NCBI RefSeq assembly: GCF_021155775.2
Contig: NC_060234.1
Location: forward strand, 14,249,871-14,313,870
Direction of reading: 5' to 3'
Source of the DNA: Neodiprion pinetum
Lineage: Eukaryota > Arthropoda > Insecta > Hymenoptera > Diprionidae
DNA length: 64,000 nucleotides
Part shown: piece after piece, positions 22,914 to 34,700 of the stretch
How the letters are laid out: each line of letters begins with the position of its first letter
Position numbering within the stretch: the first letter of the stretch is position 1
Position numbers and translations under genes: made by a program
Notes under the pieces: generated by a model
Seen by the model: only the letters and a program-made list of their open reading frames with translations
The model's database searches: none
What the model was told of the DNA's origin: nothing

Positions 22914-25900
22914 TTGAAGCATGAAGATATGGAGAGATTTCTAGAAGACGCAAAGGTTCTAGCTGTGACGAAACTAAAAAACGCTTTGACGAAAGCCAGG
23001 AGCTCGAAAGCCAACGTCATCCAGGCTTGTAAATTTAAAGTTAGAAAAGATGAATACGCGGCGGAAGAGGTGAAATTTCCTAATACGAGAAATCATCCTC
23101 CAGACAACGGATATTAACGAATGGTCCGTCGAAAACGCGACAGAGCGTTTGTTGAAAAGGGTGGAAGAGTTCCAGGAATAGGATTCAGGCTGGTAATGAC
23201 TTGAAATTATAAATCTTGCCTTCAACATTAACAAGTATACACCGCTACGAGGTGGTCTGTATACCCACACCCCGTGACCTAAGCATTTCAGTGATAAGAA
23301 GGCTGTGGTGAACATCAGAAACAACTACTCTTACTGCTTTCTTTGGTCGGTCACCGCAGCTCTGTTCCCAGCGAACAACACAATCCCAACGCGACAAGCT
23401 CGTACCCGCATTTCAGCTCAGTGCTACGGTATGATGACATAAAGTTTCCTATGTCTCTGGACAAAAACATCATTTCAAAATTTGGGAAACTTAACGGACA
23501 TTCCGTCATGGTATAGACCAAGATGATCGGGAAAAAAGTGAAATAGTACTGATTCACTTCAGTCAAAATGAGTCTGATAAACCTGTGATTGATCTTTTAG
23601 CCACAAAAACTGAAATCACTGAAGATGACGATGATGTTGATATGTAAAGTTATGAAAAAATATCTTTCATTTAACTTGCATTCAAAATTTGTCTCGATTA
23701 ACAAGTTTTCAAATTTCTAACTGTAATGGTCGTACTTGCACACAGTTTATTGCATGAGTTTGAACAAGACCAAAGTTGAATAACCCACAGAGGAGAAAAA
23801 GATACTGAAATCCAAAAATTTCAAGCACAAAGAAACCGTTCCGTTCTGTATTTACGTGGATCTTGAATGTTTGCTGCAACCTACTCATACTCAAGTGTCA
23901 AAAAATAGAACAATTTACCAGAACCATGTTTCGTACAGCGTAGCATATTACCTCCATTGCGCCTTCGACGATTCCATTTCAACGTTCAAAATTAAACGAG
24001 GAGAGACTTGCATCCAATGGTTTGTGAATTAGTTGGAAAAATTGGCACATTCGTTACAAACATATTTCACAACTGTTGTACCCATAGGACCGCTCAATTG
24101 CAATCAGCTTAACAAATTTTATTTATCAACGGTGTGTCACATTTGCGAAAAACCGTTTACGCTCGAAGACGTCGAACGTCGTGGTCACAGTCTTTTCAAT
24201 GGAAAGTATCGTGGTGCGGCTCACCGAGGCTGTAATCTAAATTATCAGAACTCACACGCTATCCCAGTGATAATCCATAATCTGTCAGATCACGATTCGC
24301 ATTTTCAGATTGAAGCATTGGCGACAACTTTTGAGGGTACTATTCAGCTTGTACCCATTGATGACAAATACTTCATTTCGTTCACTAAATTTGTTGGAGG
24401 AACGGACCTACAGTTTAGATTTATAGATCCGTATTATTTTATGCCCAGCAGCCTCGAAAAATTGGCAACGTATTTGAATGATATCCAGAAGACAATCACA
24501 CGTAAATTTTGCACTAGCTCCGAGAAACTTGAATTATTAACCAGGGAAGGTGTTTTCCCGTATGAGTACATGGATGGTTAGGAGAAGCTCGAGGACGTTC
24601 AGTTACCGCCCAAGGAAAAATTTTATTCAAAATTGAACAACCAAGATATGTCGGGTGAAGATCACGGGCACGCATGCAAAGTTTGGCACGCTTTCAGGAT
24701 TAAAACGTTAAGAGTGTACTCAGACTTATATTTGAAAACTGACGTTTTTCTATTGACAGACGTTTTTGGAAACTTTCGGCAGAGTCGTTGGGCAACGTAC
24801 AACCTGGACCCTTTACATTATTACACAGCGCCCGGTCTTTCTTTTCACGCGATGCTGAAATGTACTGGTGGTAAACTCGAGCTTCTCACCGATGTTGATA
24901 TGGTTCTGTTTATTGAAAAAGGTATTCGAGATGGCGTGTCCTAATACTCTAATCGATATGCAAAGGCTAATACTAGATACATGGGAGGTGTTTTCACTTC
25001 AGAACTAGAAGAGTCGTATCTCATGTACTTCGATGTCAACAGTTTATATGGTGCTGCTATGAGCTTTGCTCTACCATGCAGTTGCTTTGAATGGATGCCA
25101 GATTTCGAACAATTTGATGTATTTCCCATCTTGGACGGAGCAGAGTTTGGCTATGTATTAGAGGTGGTTTTGGAATATCATGAGGAACTGCATGAAATGC
25201 ACAACGATTTGCCACTGTGTTCGCAGGAGTACATGCCTCCGACTTCGAATAGCAAGCAGCCGAAATTGACGACCGCATTACTTACCATGCAAAACTATGT
25301 TATTCATCACCGCGTTTTGGAACAATGTTTAGAGCTAGGTTTAAAATTAGTTGAAATTCACAGAGTACTTAGATTTAGGCAGACACCGTGGCTTAAAAAG
25401 TACATAGATTTAAATACCGATTTGAGAAGATAATGGACAAACGAATTCGAAAAAAACTTTTACAAATTAATGAACAATGCAGTTTTCGGTAAGACGATGA
25501 AAAATATTAGAAAATACAGAGATGTTAGATTGATCACAAAATGGCATGGTAGATATGGTGCTAGAGCTACCATTGCCAAACCAAGTTTCCGCTATTGCAC
25601 CATTTCTGGTAAGGATATGATAATAGTTGAATTGCGTAAAACTAAAGTCACACTCACAAACCATTATATGCAGGCTTCTCTATTCTAAATCTGTCGAAAA
25701 TCTTTATTTACGATTTTCACTACAATTATGTTGAAACGAAATTTGGACATTAGACAAAATTTATGTATACTAAGACGGACAGTTTGATACATCACTTCAC
25801 AGTCCCTGACAGGTACGACTGCATCAAACAGGACTTGAAGAAATTTGACACCTCCGATTATCCGCCTGATAATGTCTACGGAATGCCGTTGGTTAACAAA

Positions 25901-26249
25901 AATGTCCTCGGTTTGATGAAGGACGAGTGTAACGGAAAAATAATAGCAGAATTTGTTGAATTAAGAGCGAAATTCTATTTATTTAGAGTGTTAGGGGAGG
26001 AAAAAAGATAAAAATCGGGCCAAGGGTGTCAAAGGATCACTATTATAAACAATAACTTTTGATGATCATTTGAAGTGCGCTTTTCAAAATAAAAATTTGG
26101 TCAAATATCAGAGTCTCATACTGAGTCAGAAGCATCAGGTCTGTACCATAGAATAGAAGAAGATAGCACTGTGCTGGAACGCCGATAAGCTGATCGTATT
26201 TCCAAACACGACCGATACGCTTTCGTGGTGCTACAGGACCTGCAGATAA
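22914..26249 (+). pseudogene. Maverick/Polinton protein-primed DNA polymerase B, copy 1
   Basis: The N-terminal region starts EDMERFLEDAKVLAVTKLKN and is scattered over frames to about 23646. Exonuclease motifs follow: FCIYVDLECLL (Exo I, near 23840), HNLSDHDSHF (Exo II) and YLKTDVFLLTDVF (Exo III). A Cys-rich insert has CHICEKPF and GAAHRGCNLNYQNSH. Polymerase motif A is YFDVNSLYGAAM, motif B is NNAVFGKTMKN, and motif C reads YTKTDSL. The family motif is YTDTDSL, so the first catalytic Asp is Lys here. The C-terminal tail is recognisable to a TAA at 26247-26249. At least six stops or frameshifts. The next ~40 bases still match copy 2 until the transposon end at 26295, so that element inserted into this Polinton. 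Confidence 0.88.
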
Positions 26250-26294
26250 ACTGAATCTTATAGTAGTTGCGGTGTGAAATAGAATTGTACATAT

Positions 26295-26578
26295 CGGGCA
26301 TTCCAGGTCAATTCGACAAGGGTCTGACCCTCACCCTCTCCAATCTGACTCTTAATGACTGGAGGTGTTTCATTAGCCTAAAATAACATCTCCAAATTTT
26401 TCTCAGATTTTTACCAACCCCCCTGACGCCCCCCCCCCCCCCCCCCCCACCCCTTAAATGATGATATTTTCGAAAACGGTCAATCGGACATTTTTGAAAA
26501 TTATGAAAAAAATTGCATAAATTCTGTAGCCAAAAAGAAAAATATCCCAACCAAAATCAAAGTGGGCAGGCAAATCGA
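26295..26578. repeat. left TIR of the transposon
   Basis: Reverse complement of 38948-39212 at high identity. It differs mainly by an expanded run of about 22 cytosines near 26427-26448. Confidence 0.88.
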
Positions 26579-26712
26579 TAATTCTGTATCAATTTTTTAA
26601 CCCATTGATTTTTTTTCTGTTATTTCGATTTTTTTTTTAATTTTTAGAGTTCTATACACCATTCCTAATACAACAACCATCTAGAAAGTAAATCACATTC
26701 AGTTGAGAGCTT

Positions 26713-28059
26713 AAAGGAGTTAGTGTGACGGCTTGCGGTCCCCAAGCTCCAGCTCGGTGAATAGTTTCTGCAGCTGGCGGTCCGGTGAGTCGGAGTATCT
26801 TTGCAGGATGCGGTTCTTGATAGCTCTGTATTTGTCTTCCTCTGGTGGGTGTGCTAGGAGATCAGCAACTTCCACAAGCGCGTCTGCATCAAGCGCGCCG
26901 ACCACGAGGTGGAACTTGGAGTCGTCTTTGGATACTTTGCTGTACTGGAACAATGCTTCTATTTGGTAAGACCAGAGCTGCGCGTGCGTTCTGAGAAACG
27001 GTGGTAGACGGCATGCTGCCGAGGATTCTACGGCGCCGCGGTTTCCGGCTCCTTCGGTGCCGCCGGGTTCATCGCTCATCATGTCGGACGAGGTGGGTGA
27101 GCGCGCGTCAGCAGAATCGTTCGCTCTTGACTCGGAGTCGGCCTCTGGCGGTGGCGTATGGTACTCGCGGATTGTTTCGTTGGCAGAGCCGGTTTCGTCG
27201 TTACCGTCGGAGAGCGAATCGTCGCTTCCTGTGTAGGCGGAAGAGAGCTCTAAAAACGCGGGACGATTCGCGCCGGAAAATGGCGGAATGCCTTGTTCTG
27301 CGTTTGGTAACCGCTTACCTCGTCCACGTGCGAGCGAGGGTAATGATGATACTGGCGTCGATGTCTGCGAGGCTTCTCCGACGGCTGCGAATGAGGCTGA
27401 ACGGAGGAGTCTGGCGTCGTCTTTTGCAGCGTGCTGCTCGTGCATGCCCCCTTAACTCCAAAAATCGCACACACGTACTTGAGTCGAGTCACTGAGTCGT
27501 AGAGTTGTATTTTTCCTCGAATGTTCGTTGCTCGGTCCTTCCCGAGCTATGCGGGGTCACCACTAAAGGAGTTAGTGTGAGGGACGGGTACTCAACTTTA
27601 CACACACACTCCGTTTTATTATGGAAGTAATAATGAACTTTTATTTAAACGAAAGAACAACTTGGACTCGTATAACTCTTATTTTACAATGATCACTGCT
27701 CGAGTGTGTTAGCGTGGTCGCTAGAGCTGTGGCGTGAAGCGTGTCTCTCTTCGTTCGTGGCCATCAGCGTTCTCTCTCGAACATGGCGGCGCTCACTCGA
27801 GCATGGCGGCGCTCACTCATCCGAGCGCGGCATCAGAGACTGCTTCCTTGGTTTCCGTCGGGACGTACTCGACGGGGGGGCCGGAGGCGTGTTACTTGGC
27901 GGGACCGACTGGGGCGCCACAAGCTGTAGTATTATTCAAATATTTCCGCGTATGAGGGAGGCGCTAGTGTCGCTGTTGCGAGCGTCAGTGGCAACGTTGG
28001 CAAGCGCCCATTCGTGTAGCGAGTGTGATGTCACGCTTGCACGCTGTGATTGCAGTTGG
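26713..28059 (-). mobile_element. LTR retroelement remnant: 5' LTR plus gag, internally deleted
   Basis: Minus orientation. The LTR is at about 27565-28059, followed by GTGGTGACCCCG (typical primer-binding neighbourhood of arthropod LTR elements) and then gag. The string TAAAGGAGTTAGTGTGA occurs at 26712-26728 and again at 27562-27578. After gag, the element therefore jumps directly to the last bases of its 3' LTR, and pol and most of the 3' LTR are deleted. AGCTT at 26708-26712 and 28060-28064 is the likely 5-bp target duplication. LTR tips do not follow the TG...CA rule, so the exact ends are tentative. Confidence 0.65.
26720..27445 (-). CDS. gag-like protein of the LTR retroelement remnant
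   Basis: 241 codons without a stop. The N-terminal half is low-complexity acidic/Ser-rich. The C-terminal half contains RLPPFLRTHAQLWSYQIEAL, a KFHLVVGALDADALVEVADL segment and HPPEEDKYRAIKNRI, matching the N-terminal gag domain widespread in arthropod Gypsy polyproteins (usually PPFWxxxPxxWFxQxExxF, then PPxxxPYxxLKxxL). It ends in ELGDRKPSH where the internal deletion joins the 3' LTR tail. No zinc knuckle remains. The plus-strand frame 27001-27495 is its antisense. Confidence 0.72.
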   Translation of the reverse strand: MHEQHAAKDDARLLRSASFAAVGEASQTSTPVSSLPSLARGRGKRLPNAEQGIPPFSGANRPAFLELSSAYTGSDDSLSDGNDETGSANETIREYHTPPPEADSESRANDSADARSPTSSDMMSDEPGGTEGAGNRGAVESSAACRLPPFLRTHAQLWSYQIEALFQYSKVSKDDSKFHLVVGALDADALVEVADLLAHPPEEDKYRAIKNRILQRYSDSPDRQLQKLFTELELGDRKPSH

Positions 28060-28236
28060 AGCTTCGCAACTGGAAACTGAATTTGACGCAGATGCGGATG
28101 CCGATTGTTGTCATTTTCGAAAGCTGATTGTCACATTGAAAGAAATATTTGATCGTGATGAAACTGACAGAGCCCATAAGCTGCAGATTTTAACCTTACT
28201 TCCAGCAAATTGGAGCGTGAAAAAGATTTCGCAAAC
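28060..28236 (+). pseudogene. transposase-like gene of the TIR transposon, 5' segment
   Basis: Reads ASQLETEFDADADADCC and then HKLQILTLLPANWSVKKISQ up to the Gypsy insertion. The frame continues in phase on the other side of the Gypsy element at 36649 (MNTTLYMAQESKKLLESKG), once one copy of the CAAAC duplication is discounted. The N-terminal end is lost or altered by the gag-element insertion at 28059. This is the start of the gene described at 36649-38768. Confidence 0.7.
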
Positions 28237-28492
28237 TGTTGTGTGAGTGGGCTCAGTAGCGTTGGTTTGACGCAAGTGTGTAATGGTGTGTCGTGGAGAG
28301 TACAGCACGAGAGCAAGACTCACTCGTGCCCTAGCCTCCATAGCATTCGCGTAATTGTCAGTGTGTCTCAAATGAATAAAGAGTAAATCATCCAAAAATC
28401 TCAATCGTTCTTCCTACCCCTTTCACTCCTGCGTGATCGAGAACCCGGGGATGCACCTCTACTATTGTGTTTTCCCAACCATAAACATATCA
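28237..28492 (+). repeat. 5' LTR of the Gypsy element
   Basis: Matches 36393-36648. Contains AATGAATAAAGAG as a probable poly(A) signal region near 28371. Boundaries are set by the TG...CA ends and the CAAAC duplication. Confidence 0.9.
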
Positions 28493-28557
28493 GTGGCGAC
28501 GAGGATGGTCACGCAGTTTAAAAAAAAAAGGGACGAATACAAGTACAGAGATTCAAG

Positions 28558-29568
28558 ATGCCAGATCCAGTGCAAATAGTTGATGTTCGGGTGGAAAAAT
28601 TCAATCCTGTTACAATTACATTCAAACGTTGGCTGCAGCAGCTTGAAGGTGATTTCATGATAGTCAAGATTACCGGAGTAGATCGAGTGCCATATTTACT
28701 ACGATATATTGGTGCAGAGCAATATTCGAGTTTATGTGATTATTTATTAGACAAATTTCCGTACAGCCAAAAATACGACGAACTGGTACTCAGTCTAACT
28801 ACACTTTTCGAACCAAAGGTAATCGAAATTGCTGAAAATTACAAATTCAATTCAAGAAAGCAAGAGCCCGGAGAGAGTGTGCAAGATTACTTGAATGCAT
28901 TAAAGAAGCTGAGCCAAATGTGCGGTTTTGGTACTTTTGTTAAAAGTGCTTTACGAAATCAGTTCGTTTTCGGGCTAGAATGCAATCGTACGCGACAGCG
29001 GTTGCTGGAAGCCGAAAATTTGAAAATAGAAAATGCATTGAGTACAGCTCAAGCTATGGAAATTTCAAGAAAAGAGAATTTGCAAATTTCAAACGCTGGC
29101 CAATCACATGCCGTGAATTTAGTCAACGACCGAAAGCCGTCTTATCTAACGAAGAAAAGGAACGGCGTGAAGAGCCAAGGTCAAGGTGAACTTCACAACA
29201 AGACAACAGAAAGTTCGAGAAGTAGATATTGTTATCGGTGTGGGAGCAAGTCACACATGGCTACAGGATGTAAACTCGATCGGGACATTGTCTGTAGATC
29301 TTGCAGTAAGAAAGGCAATTTGGAGAAAGTTTGTATGAACAAGAGAAACATAAACCAGCTGGAAGAGAGCGACGTCTTGTGCCGAGTGGTCGACGTTTTG
29401 AAATTGGATGTACCGGAGAGCAGACAGAAATACCATCTACGTATACAAGTGGAGCAAAAACTGATCGACTTCGAAGTTGACACCGGAGCAGCGGTAACAG
29501 TGATGTTTATTGACAATGCGCGTATTTTTTCAAAGGGTTTTCTGTATGTGAAAACGATATCAAATTAG
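28558..29568 (+). CDS. Gypsy gag with protease start
   Basis: 336 codons. The capsid region includes FKRWLQQLEGDFMIV, YLLDKFPYSQKYDELV and GESVQDYLNALKKLSQMCGF. A zinc-knuckle pair follows: CYRCGSKSHMATGC, then CRSCSKKGNLEKVC, where the usual His of the second knuckle (CxxCxxxxHxxxxC) is Leu. The aspartic protease motif is DFEVDTGAAVTVM near residue 310. The frame ends soon after the protease active site, and pol resumes at 29613 in another phase. Because this falls within the protease fold rather than after it, I read it as a mutation near a T run at 29525, not programmed frameshifting. Confidence 0.88.
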   Translation: MPDPVQIVDVRVEKFNPVTITFKRWLQQLEGDFMIVKITGVDRVPYLLRYIGAEQYSSLCDYLLDKFPYSQKYDELVLSLTTLFEPKVIEIAENYKFNSRKQEPGESVQDYLNALKKLSQMCGFGTFVKSALRNQFVFGLECNRTRQRLLEAENLKIENALSTAQAMEISRKENLQISNAGQSHAVNLVNDRKPSYLTKKRNGVKSQGQGELHNKTTESSRSRYCYRCGSKSHMATGCKLDRDIVCRSCSKKGNLEKVCMNKRNINQLEESDVLCRVVDVLKLDVPESRQKYHLRIQVEQKLIDFEVDTGAAVTVMFIDNARIFSKGFLYVKTISN

Positions 29569-29612
29569 AAACTTACAAATACAATTCGGTTAAGGTATAT
29601 GGATATACTATA

Positions 29613-31720
29613 GTGAATGTTTTATGGAAAAAGGTACAGTACAAGTTTCGTATTTATTTGACAGACCTAAATAGAAATCCAATTCTCGGTAGAGAATGGA
29701 TGAGAGTTATGTTTCCAAAAAGAGAAGGAAGTGCGATTTTAAATGAAATTTCTGAAATTAATTTGATAGAAATAGATCCTTCTAAAATGGGACTTCATAA
29801 GTTGTTAGAAAAATATAACAGTATTACAAAGGATGATTTAAGTCCAATAAAAAAATTGAAGGCAGAATTAGTTTTCAAAGAAAATGTCAAACCAATTTTT
29901 TTCAAAGCAAGGATGTTGTCGTTTAAGCTGGTACCATTGGTAGACAAAGAATTAGATAATTTAGTAAAGGAGGGAGTTTTAGAGAAAGTCAATACGGCAG
30001 AATTTGCTACCCCAATAATGCCGATTTTAAAGAAAAACAATAAGGTTAGAATCTGCGGTGATTTTAGCATCACAATAAATCCTTTATTGATAGTAGATGA
30101 ATATCATTTACCTACAATAGACGAGCTTTTTGCGGGAATGGCGGGGTGCACGATCTTCTCTAAAATTGATCTTAAGCAAGCGTACTTACAGATGCAGTTA
30201 GATGAATCGTGTCAAAAGTATATAGTATTGAACACTCATAGAGGTTTGTTTATGTGCAAGAGACTGCGGTATGGAGTGTCTTCTGCTGTTGCGATTTGGC
30301 AGCGTAGCATGGACAACATTTTCACTGATTTGCCAGGAGTTAAAGCATTCTTAGATGATATTCGTATTGGATCTAAAAATTTACAAGAACATTTACAAAT
30401 ATTAGAGATAGTTTTCAAAAGATTACATGAGTATAATATAAAAATTAATGTTCAGAAAAGTTCATTTTTCAAAGCATTACATATTGCGGATTTACAATTG
30501 ACAAATTCGGTATACACAAGATGAAAGAAAAGAGGTCGGCAATCGAGAATATGCCAGTACCTCAGAATGTAAGTTAATTACGATCTTTCATTGGCATGAT
30601 TAACTATTACAATAGATTTTTCAAAAATGCAAGCATACATCTACAGCCGTTGTACGTTTTACTACAGGAGGGAAAGAAATTTATTTGGTCGAGGGAGTGT
30701 CAGCAGGCTTTCGATTTATCTAAAAAAGAATTTCAAAGTGAAAATTATCTTACATATTTCGATCCGACATTGTCAGTAATTTTAGCGACCGACGCGGGTC
30801 CGGTTGGTTGTGGGGCAGTGTTGTCACAAAAATTCCCGGACGGTACAGAAAGACCAATTAAGTTTATTTCACATTCATTTTCGAAGGTACAACGGAAATA
30901 TTCGCACGTGGACAAAGAAGCTTTTGCAATAGTGTTCGCCATAAAGCATTTCCATCAGTATATTTATCTGAATCATTTCACGTTGGTAACGGACAATCGT
31001 GCATTAACTCAAATTTTTTCAAAAACCAAAAGTTTGCCGGTTTTTAGTGCAATAAGGATGCAGTATTACACTGTATTTTTGTCGGGATACAATTTCCAAA
31101 TACAGTATAAAAGATCGGAACAAAATGGGAATGCAGATTGTCTATCTCGTTTACCAATATGTGATAGTGAAGAGTGCAAATCTATTGATGCCCTTGATAT
31201 TTTTTATATGAATATGATTCATACTTTGCCAGTCACATCAGAGGAAGTGATTAAAGAATACGAAAATGACAAGGAACTGTCCAATATCATTACTTTATTA
31301 CAAAAAGGTAAGGATTTGTCGGTTAAAAAGTGTTGAAATTGCAATCCAAAGGAATTTTGTCTAGAACAAGGTATGTTGTTTAGAAACCACACGGTGGTAG
31401 TTCCAAGAACTTTGAGAGCAAAGATTTTAAATGAATTGCATACGGGACACTTTGGTGTTATAAGAATGAAAAATTTGGGTAGGGGTCATTGTTGGTGGCC
31501 TGGTATACACCGTGACATTGAACAGGTAACGCAAAATTGTTATGAGTATAATTTATACAGAAATGAGGCTTCAAAAGTAGTTAAACATATTTGGGAACCA
31601 GCTACAGAACCTTTTGAAAGAATTCATATTGATTTTGCGGGGCCTTTCAAGAGTAAGATGTTTTTTGTCTTGGTCGACGCATTTTCAAAGTGGCCAAAAA
31701 TTCATATTGTGAATAATATA
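29613..31720 (+). pseudogene. Gypsy pol: reverse transcriptase, RNase H, integrase 5' part
   Basis: The C-terminal protease remnant ends GREWMRVMFPK. Reverse transcriptase shows NNKVRICGDFSITIN, FSKIDLKQAYLQMQLD (motif A), YGVSSAVAIWQ and FLDDIRIG (motif C, FLDD). A frameshift near 30470, TAA at 30575-30577 and TGA at 31334-31336 break the frame. RNase H has ILATDAGPVGCGAVLSQ, HVDKEAFAIVFAI and VTDNRALTQIF. The integrase zinc region has HTGHFG and CYEYNLYRN, where the second Cys of the HHCC site is Tyr. The first catalytic Asp is in HIDFAGPF. The frame stops at the family A LTR, whose target duplication is ATAC. Confidence 0.9.
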
Positions 31721-31721
31721 C

Positions 31722-34700
31722 TGTAACGTGGCAGTTCGGTTAGGCCTGCCCGTTACAAGAGACTACCTGAACCCTGGGCGAGATCCCGGAATCAGGGTTT
31801 AGAAAATCGAGTCGCGAAATAATCTTAGAGAGCGCCAGAACTGGAGTCACGCACCCGAGCTTCGACAGGGACGAAATAGCGCATTGCGACCAAGATATTA
31901 CAGGCTTTTGTTTTTTTTGATTTTTTTTTTGAGTGCACCGGCTACCCTCCAGCGACCAACTCCGACGCCGAACATCTTTCGAGGCAAGGCGAAACCGCGG
32001 AGATCTCGCGGGAAGGACACCGAGGCTGCGGAGGGGGAGGCAACGCAGATCCCTGCAGCGCGGGAATCCAAGGCGGACGCGGTTCCCGCTGGTGGCCGGC
32101 GCGCCGCAGCCTCCCCGCTCACCCCGCCTACGCCCAACCAAGGCAACCGCGAGAGACCAGCTAGCGACGAGGGAGCAGCACCCCGCCCAACCCCAGGACT
32201 CCGTAGAGCTGCGCGGGAGACGACATCGCGATCTAGCCTTAAGTTCTGCGCCGCGTAGCGACGACAGGTGCGCGGCAAGTTGCGCAATCCCCAAAATCGA
32301 TGACCGATCGATTGTTGCGCATTCTTAGCGTGATGACGTCACGAAGGATTAGCGTGACGAGATCGGCGTTGCGACCATTCGAGATCACTCTAGTTCTGGC
32401 GATTAACGAGGACTATCGAACACAGCGATCGTGCGTTTTTTTTTTTGGTTTTGAGAGTTTCGAGGAAATAGAGTGATCGCGAGGAAAATGGCAGCAAGGG
32501 ACCACGAGGGAGTTGGCCCTTTTGTCGCGTGGATGTGGAGCGGTAAGCGCTGTTAACCTTCTTGCGAGAGAATCTCGAGAGATCATTAGTAAAGGCTTAC
32601 CGAGGACGGATAGTCAGTGAGGATTGGCGTTAGCGACTGTACTCGAGATTCTTTAGCCGATACATTTGCTTGGTGACCGTAGCCTGAGTTGCGCGTAAGG
32701 AAGTAGCGTTAATTTCGGGGGATCGAGGAGATCGAGTCGAGTCACGGGTTGAGCCGAGACATTATTGCCTCGAGTTTGAGTGTAACTGAAATCCGTTACA
32801 CGGGGTCATTTTACTTCATCCGATACAGCCTCCGTTCTCGTGTAGGTCGCGAGCAGTCTCATGGGGAGCATTCGAATTCGCGACCGCGTCCCGCCGTCGC
32901 AGAGAAAGTGGAGCTCGGGCGCGCGCTAATAAAAATATTCGTTCCTAGAGGAGGGTCGCGGGTGCCGCGACGAGCCTCGTTTCAGTTTAGTTTTTTCTTT
33001 ATTTGCATAATCCGTTAGTGTTAAGTTGGCGATTAGCGCCGTTCTGTAGAGGACGATCGCGAGCAGCGCGTCGCGTCCGATTTTGCTTTTGGTTTCTTTT
33101 TGTGTGTAAATTAGCGGTCACGAGTAGTATAGTGTTACGTGGGGGTGAGTGTGTACTGAGCGGTGGTAGTTAATGATTCATCGAATAATCTAGCTCCCAC
33201 GTAACGACAATGAATAATAATTAAATCTAAGAAAAGACTTACCTTTCGGTAAGCCGGTAATTTGTAGGATCGTGTTGCCATAGACCTATACAGGTCTGTG
33301 AGGTTTGTTTAAATAGTTGAGGCTATTTTATAATAAAGAAAATGGGAAGAAGGTCGCTCAAAATAAATGTTTAAAAAGATTTAACTGGTAAAAGATGAAG
33401 TATATTCTGGTTCAATTTAGTTATTGAAATATCTGGTAACAATCGATGGTGATAATTATATATATGAGCCAAAAATAACAATTTATAAAGGTTTCAAATT
33501 GAATAAAAAATCGCGTGTTATACTATTCTAGAAGATAATATTATTTGGTACCAGGAACATCTACTCTGAACGATGGTTATAACTAGCTGGTCGTGATAAT
33601 TGTATTGTATCTCTCTTTTTAGATTATCTTAAATCGTTTAATATTATATATATATATTTAATATATATATTTAATCGTTTAGTCTTATTTGTTAATTCTT
33701 GGAAACAATAAGTGGAATTTAATTGGGGGTAGTGAAGCTAGCCACCAATTCTATGCTTGGTTTTTGTGAATTTACTGAAGTAGTTTTGATTATCAAGGTG
33801 AACAAGAATTCGTCTAATTTCGAAGATTAATACTCGGATTGACTTAGCTTTTTGGTGAATCGGTCGACGAGATTGAGAGCCGTCGGATCGTGTCGGTCTG
33901 CGTCGGTAGAATGCTGGACCAGGGGCCTCACCTCAAATTTGGAAGAGTTGATGAATCGAATGATGTTGAACGTTGGTCACTTAGTCTTTGTGAATTTAGA
34001 ATGATATCTTGTTATCGAAAGTTTGAAAGTGTCTGTTTGTGATTTTGATGATAAGTTAAAATTGATTGGAACGATTATTTATTAAAAATGATAGTGTAAT
34101 TATTATTATTTTTACTTAAGATTACCTGATTCGCTTTAATCAGGGCCGAACTCAATTTTAACTAAGGAAAATGGAATATCATAAAAATGTCTATTCGCGA
34201 AATGACGAGATTTAGTAAAGAACAGAAAAGATGGAAATGTAGAAGATAGTGAGTCTTTTGCAGCTAACAGAATAACTGAATGCTCGAATTTAACGAATTA
34301 GCGCGAGACTTTAGGTCGGTCACAACTAAGATTTTCCAAACGCTACTCTTGCTCGAGAGGGCTAATCCGGGTTTACGTCCACGCACTTCGCGACTTGACA
34401 GACGAAAGACGCGGCTTCTTGGGCCCGAGGGTCCAAGGAGCTGCAGTTGTAATTAGTTACAACGGTAATTAGCCAATGAGGTGCGAGGGCGTCCTCCTGG
34501 CGCCCAAATCCACGTGGTCAGCGTTACTTCTCGCTCTTCGACGGTGTTCCGACGATTCTCAATCTCGTCGGTGACACATTGGAAATATGAACAAAAGATA
34601 TTTGCATGCAATGTTCACACATTCATTCATACAGTCCAATGAGTAATCTATTTTAATTTGATGGTCCTGAAGGTAGTGGTTTATCCTAGTTATTGATTAT

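Noticed and set aside
26116..26301. Apparently conserved frame PRKRIGRVWKYD shared with 59151-59396
   Set aside because: Both are antisense to the C-terminal tail of the Polinton polymerase (RSQKH-type tail, then ...TDTLSW...). The sense frame carries the family pattern, so these are shadows.
26427..26448. Run of about 22 cytosines, and a similar guanine run near 51516
   Set aside because: Simple homopolymers, likely variable or poorly sequenced. They add no structure beyond the elements containing them.
27001..27495. 164-codon Arg-rich plus-strand frame
   Set aside because: Antisense to the gag frame at 26720-27445, which has recognisable gag segments.
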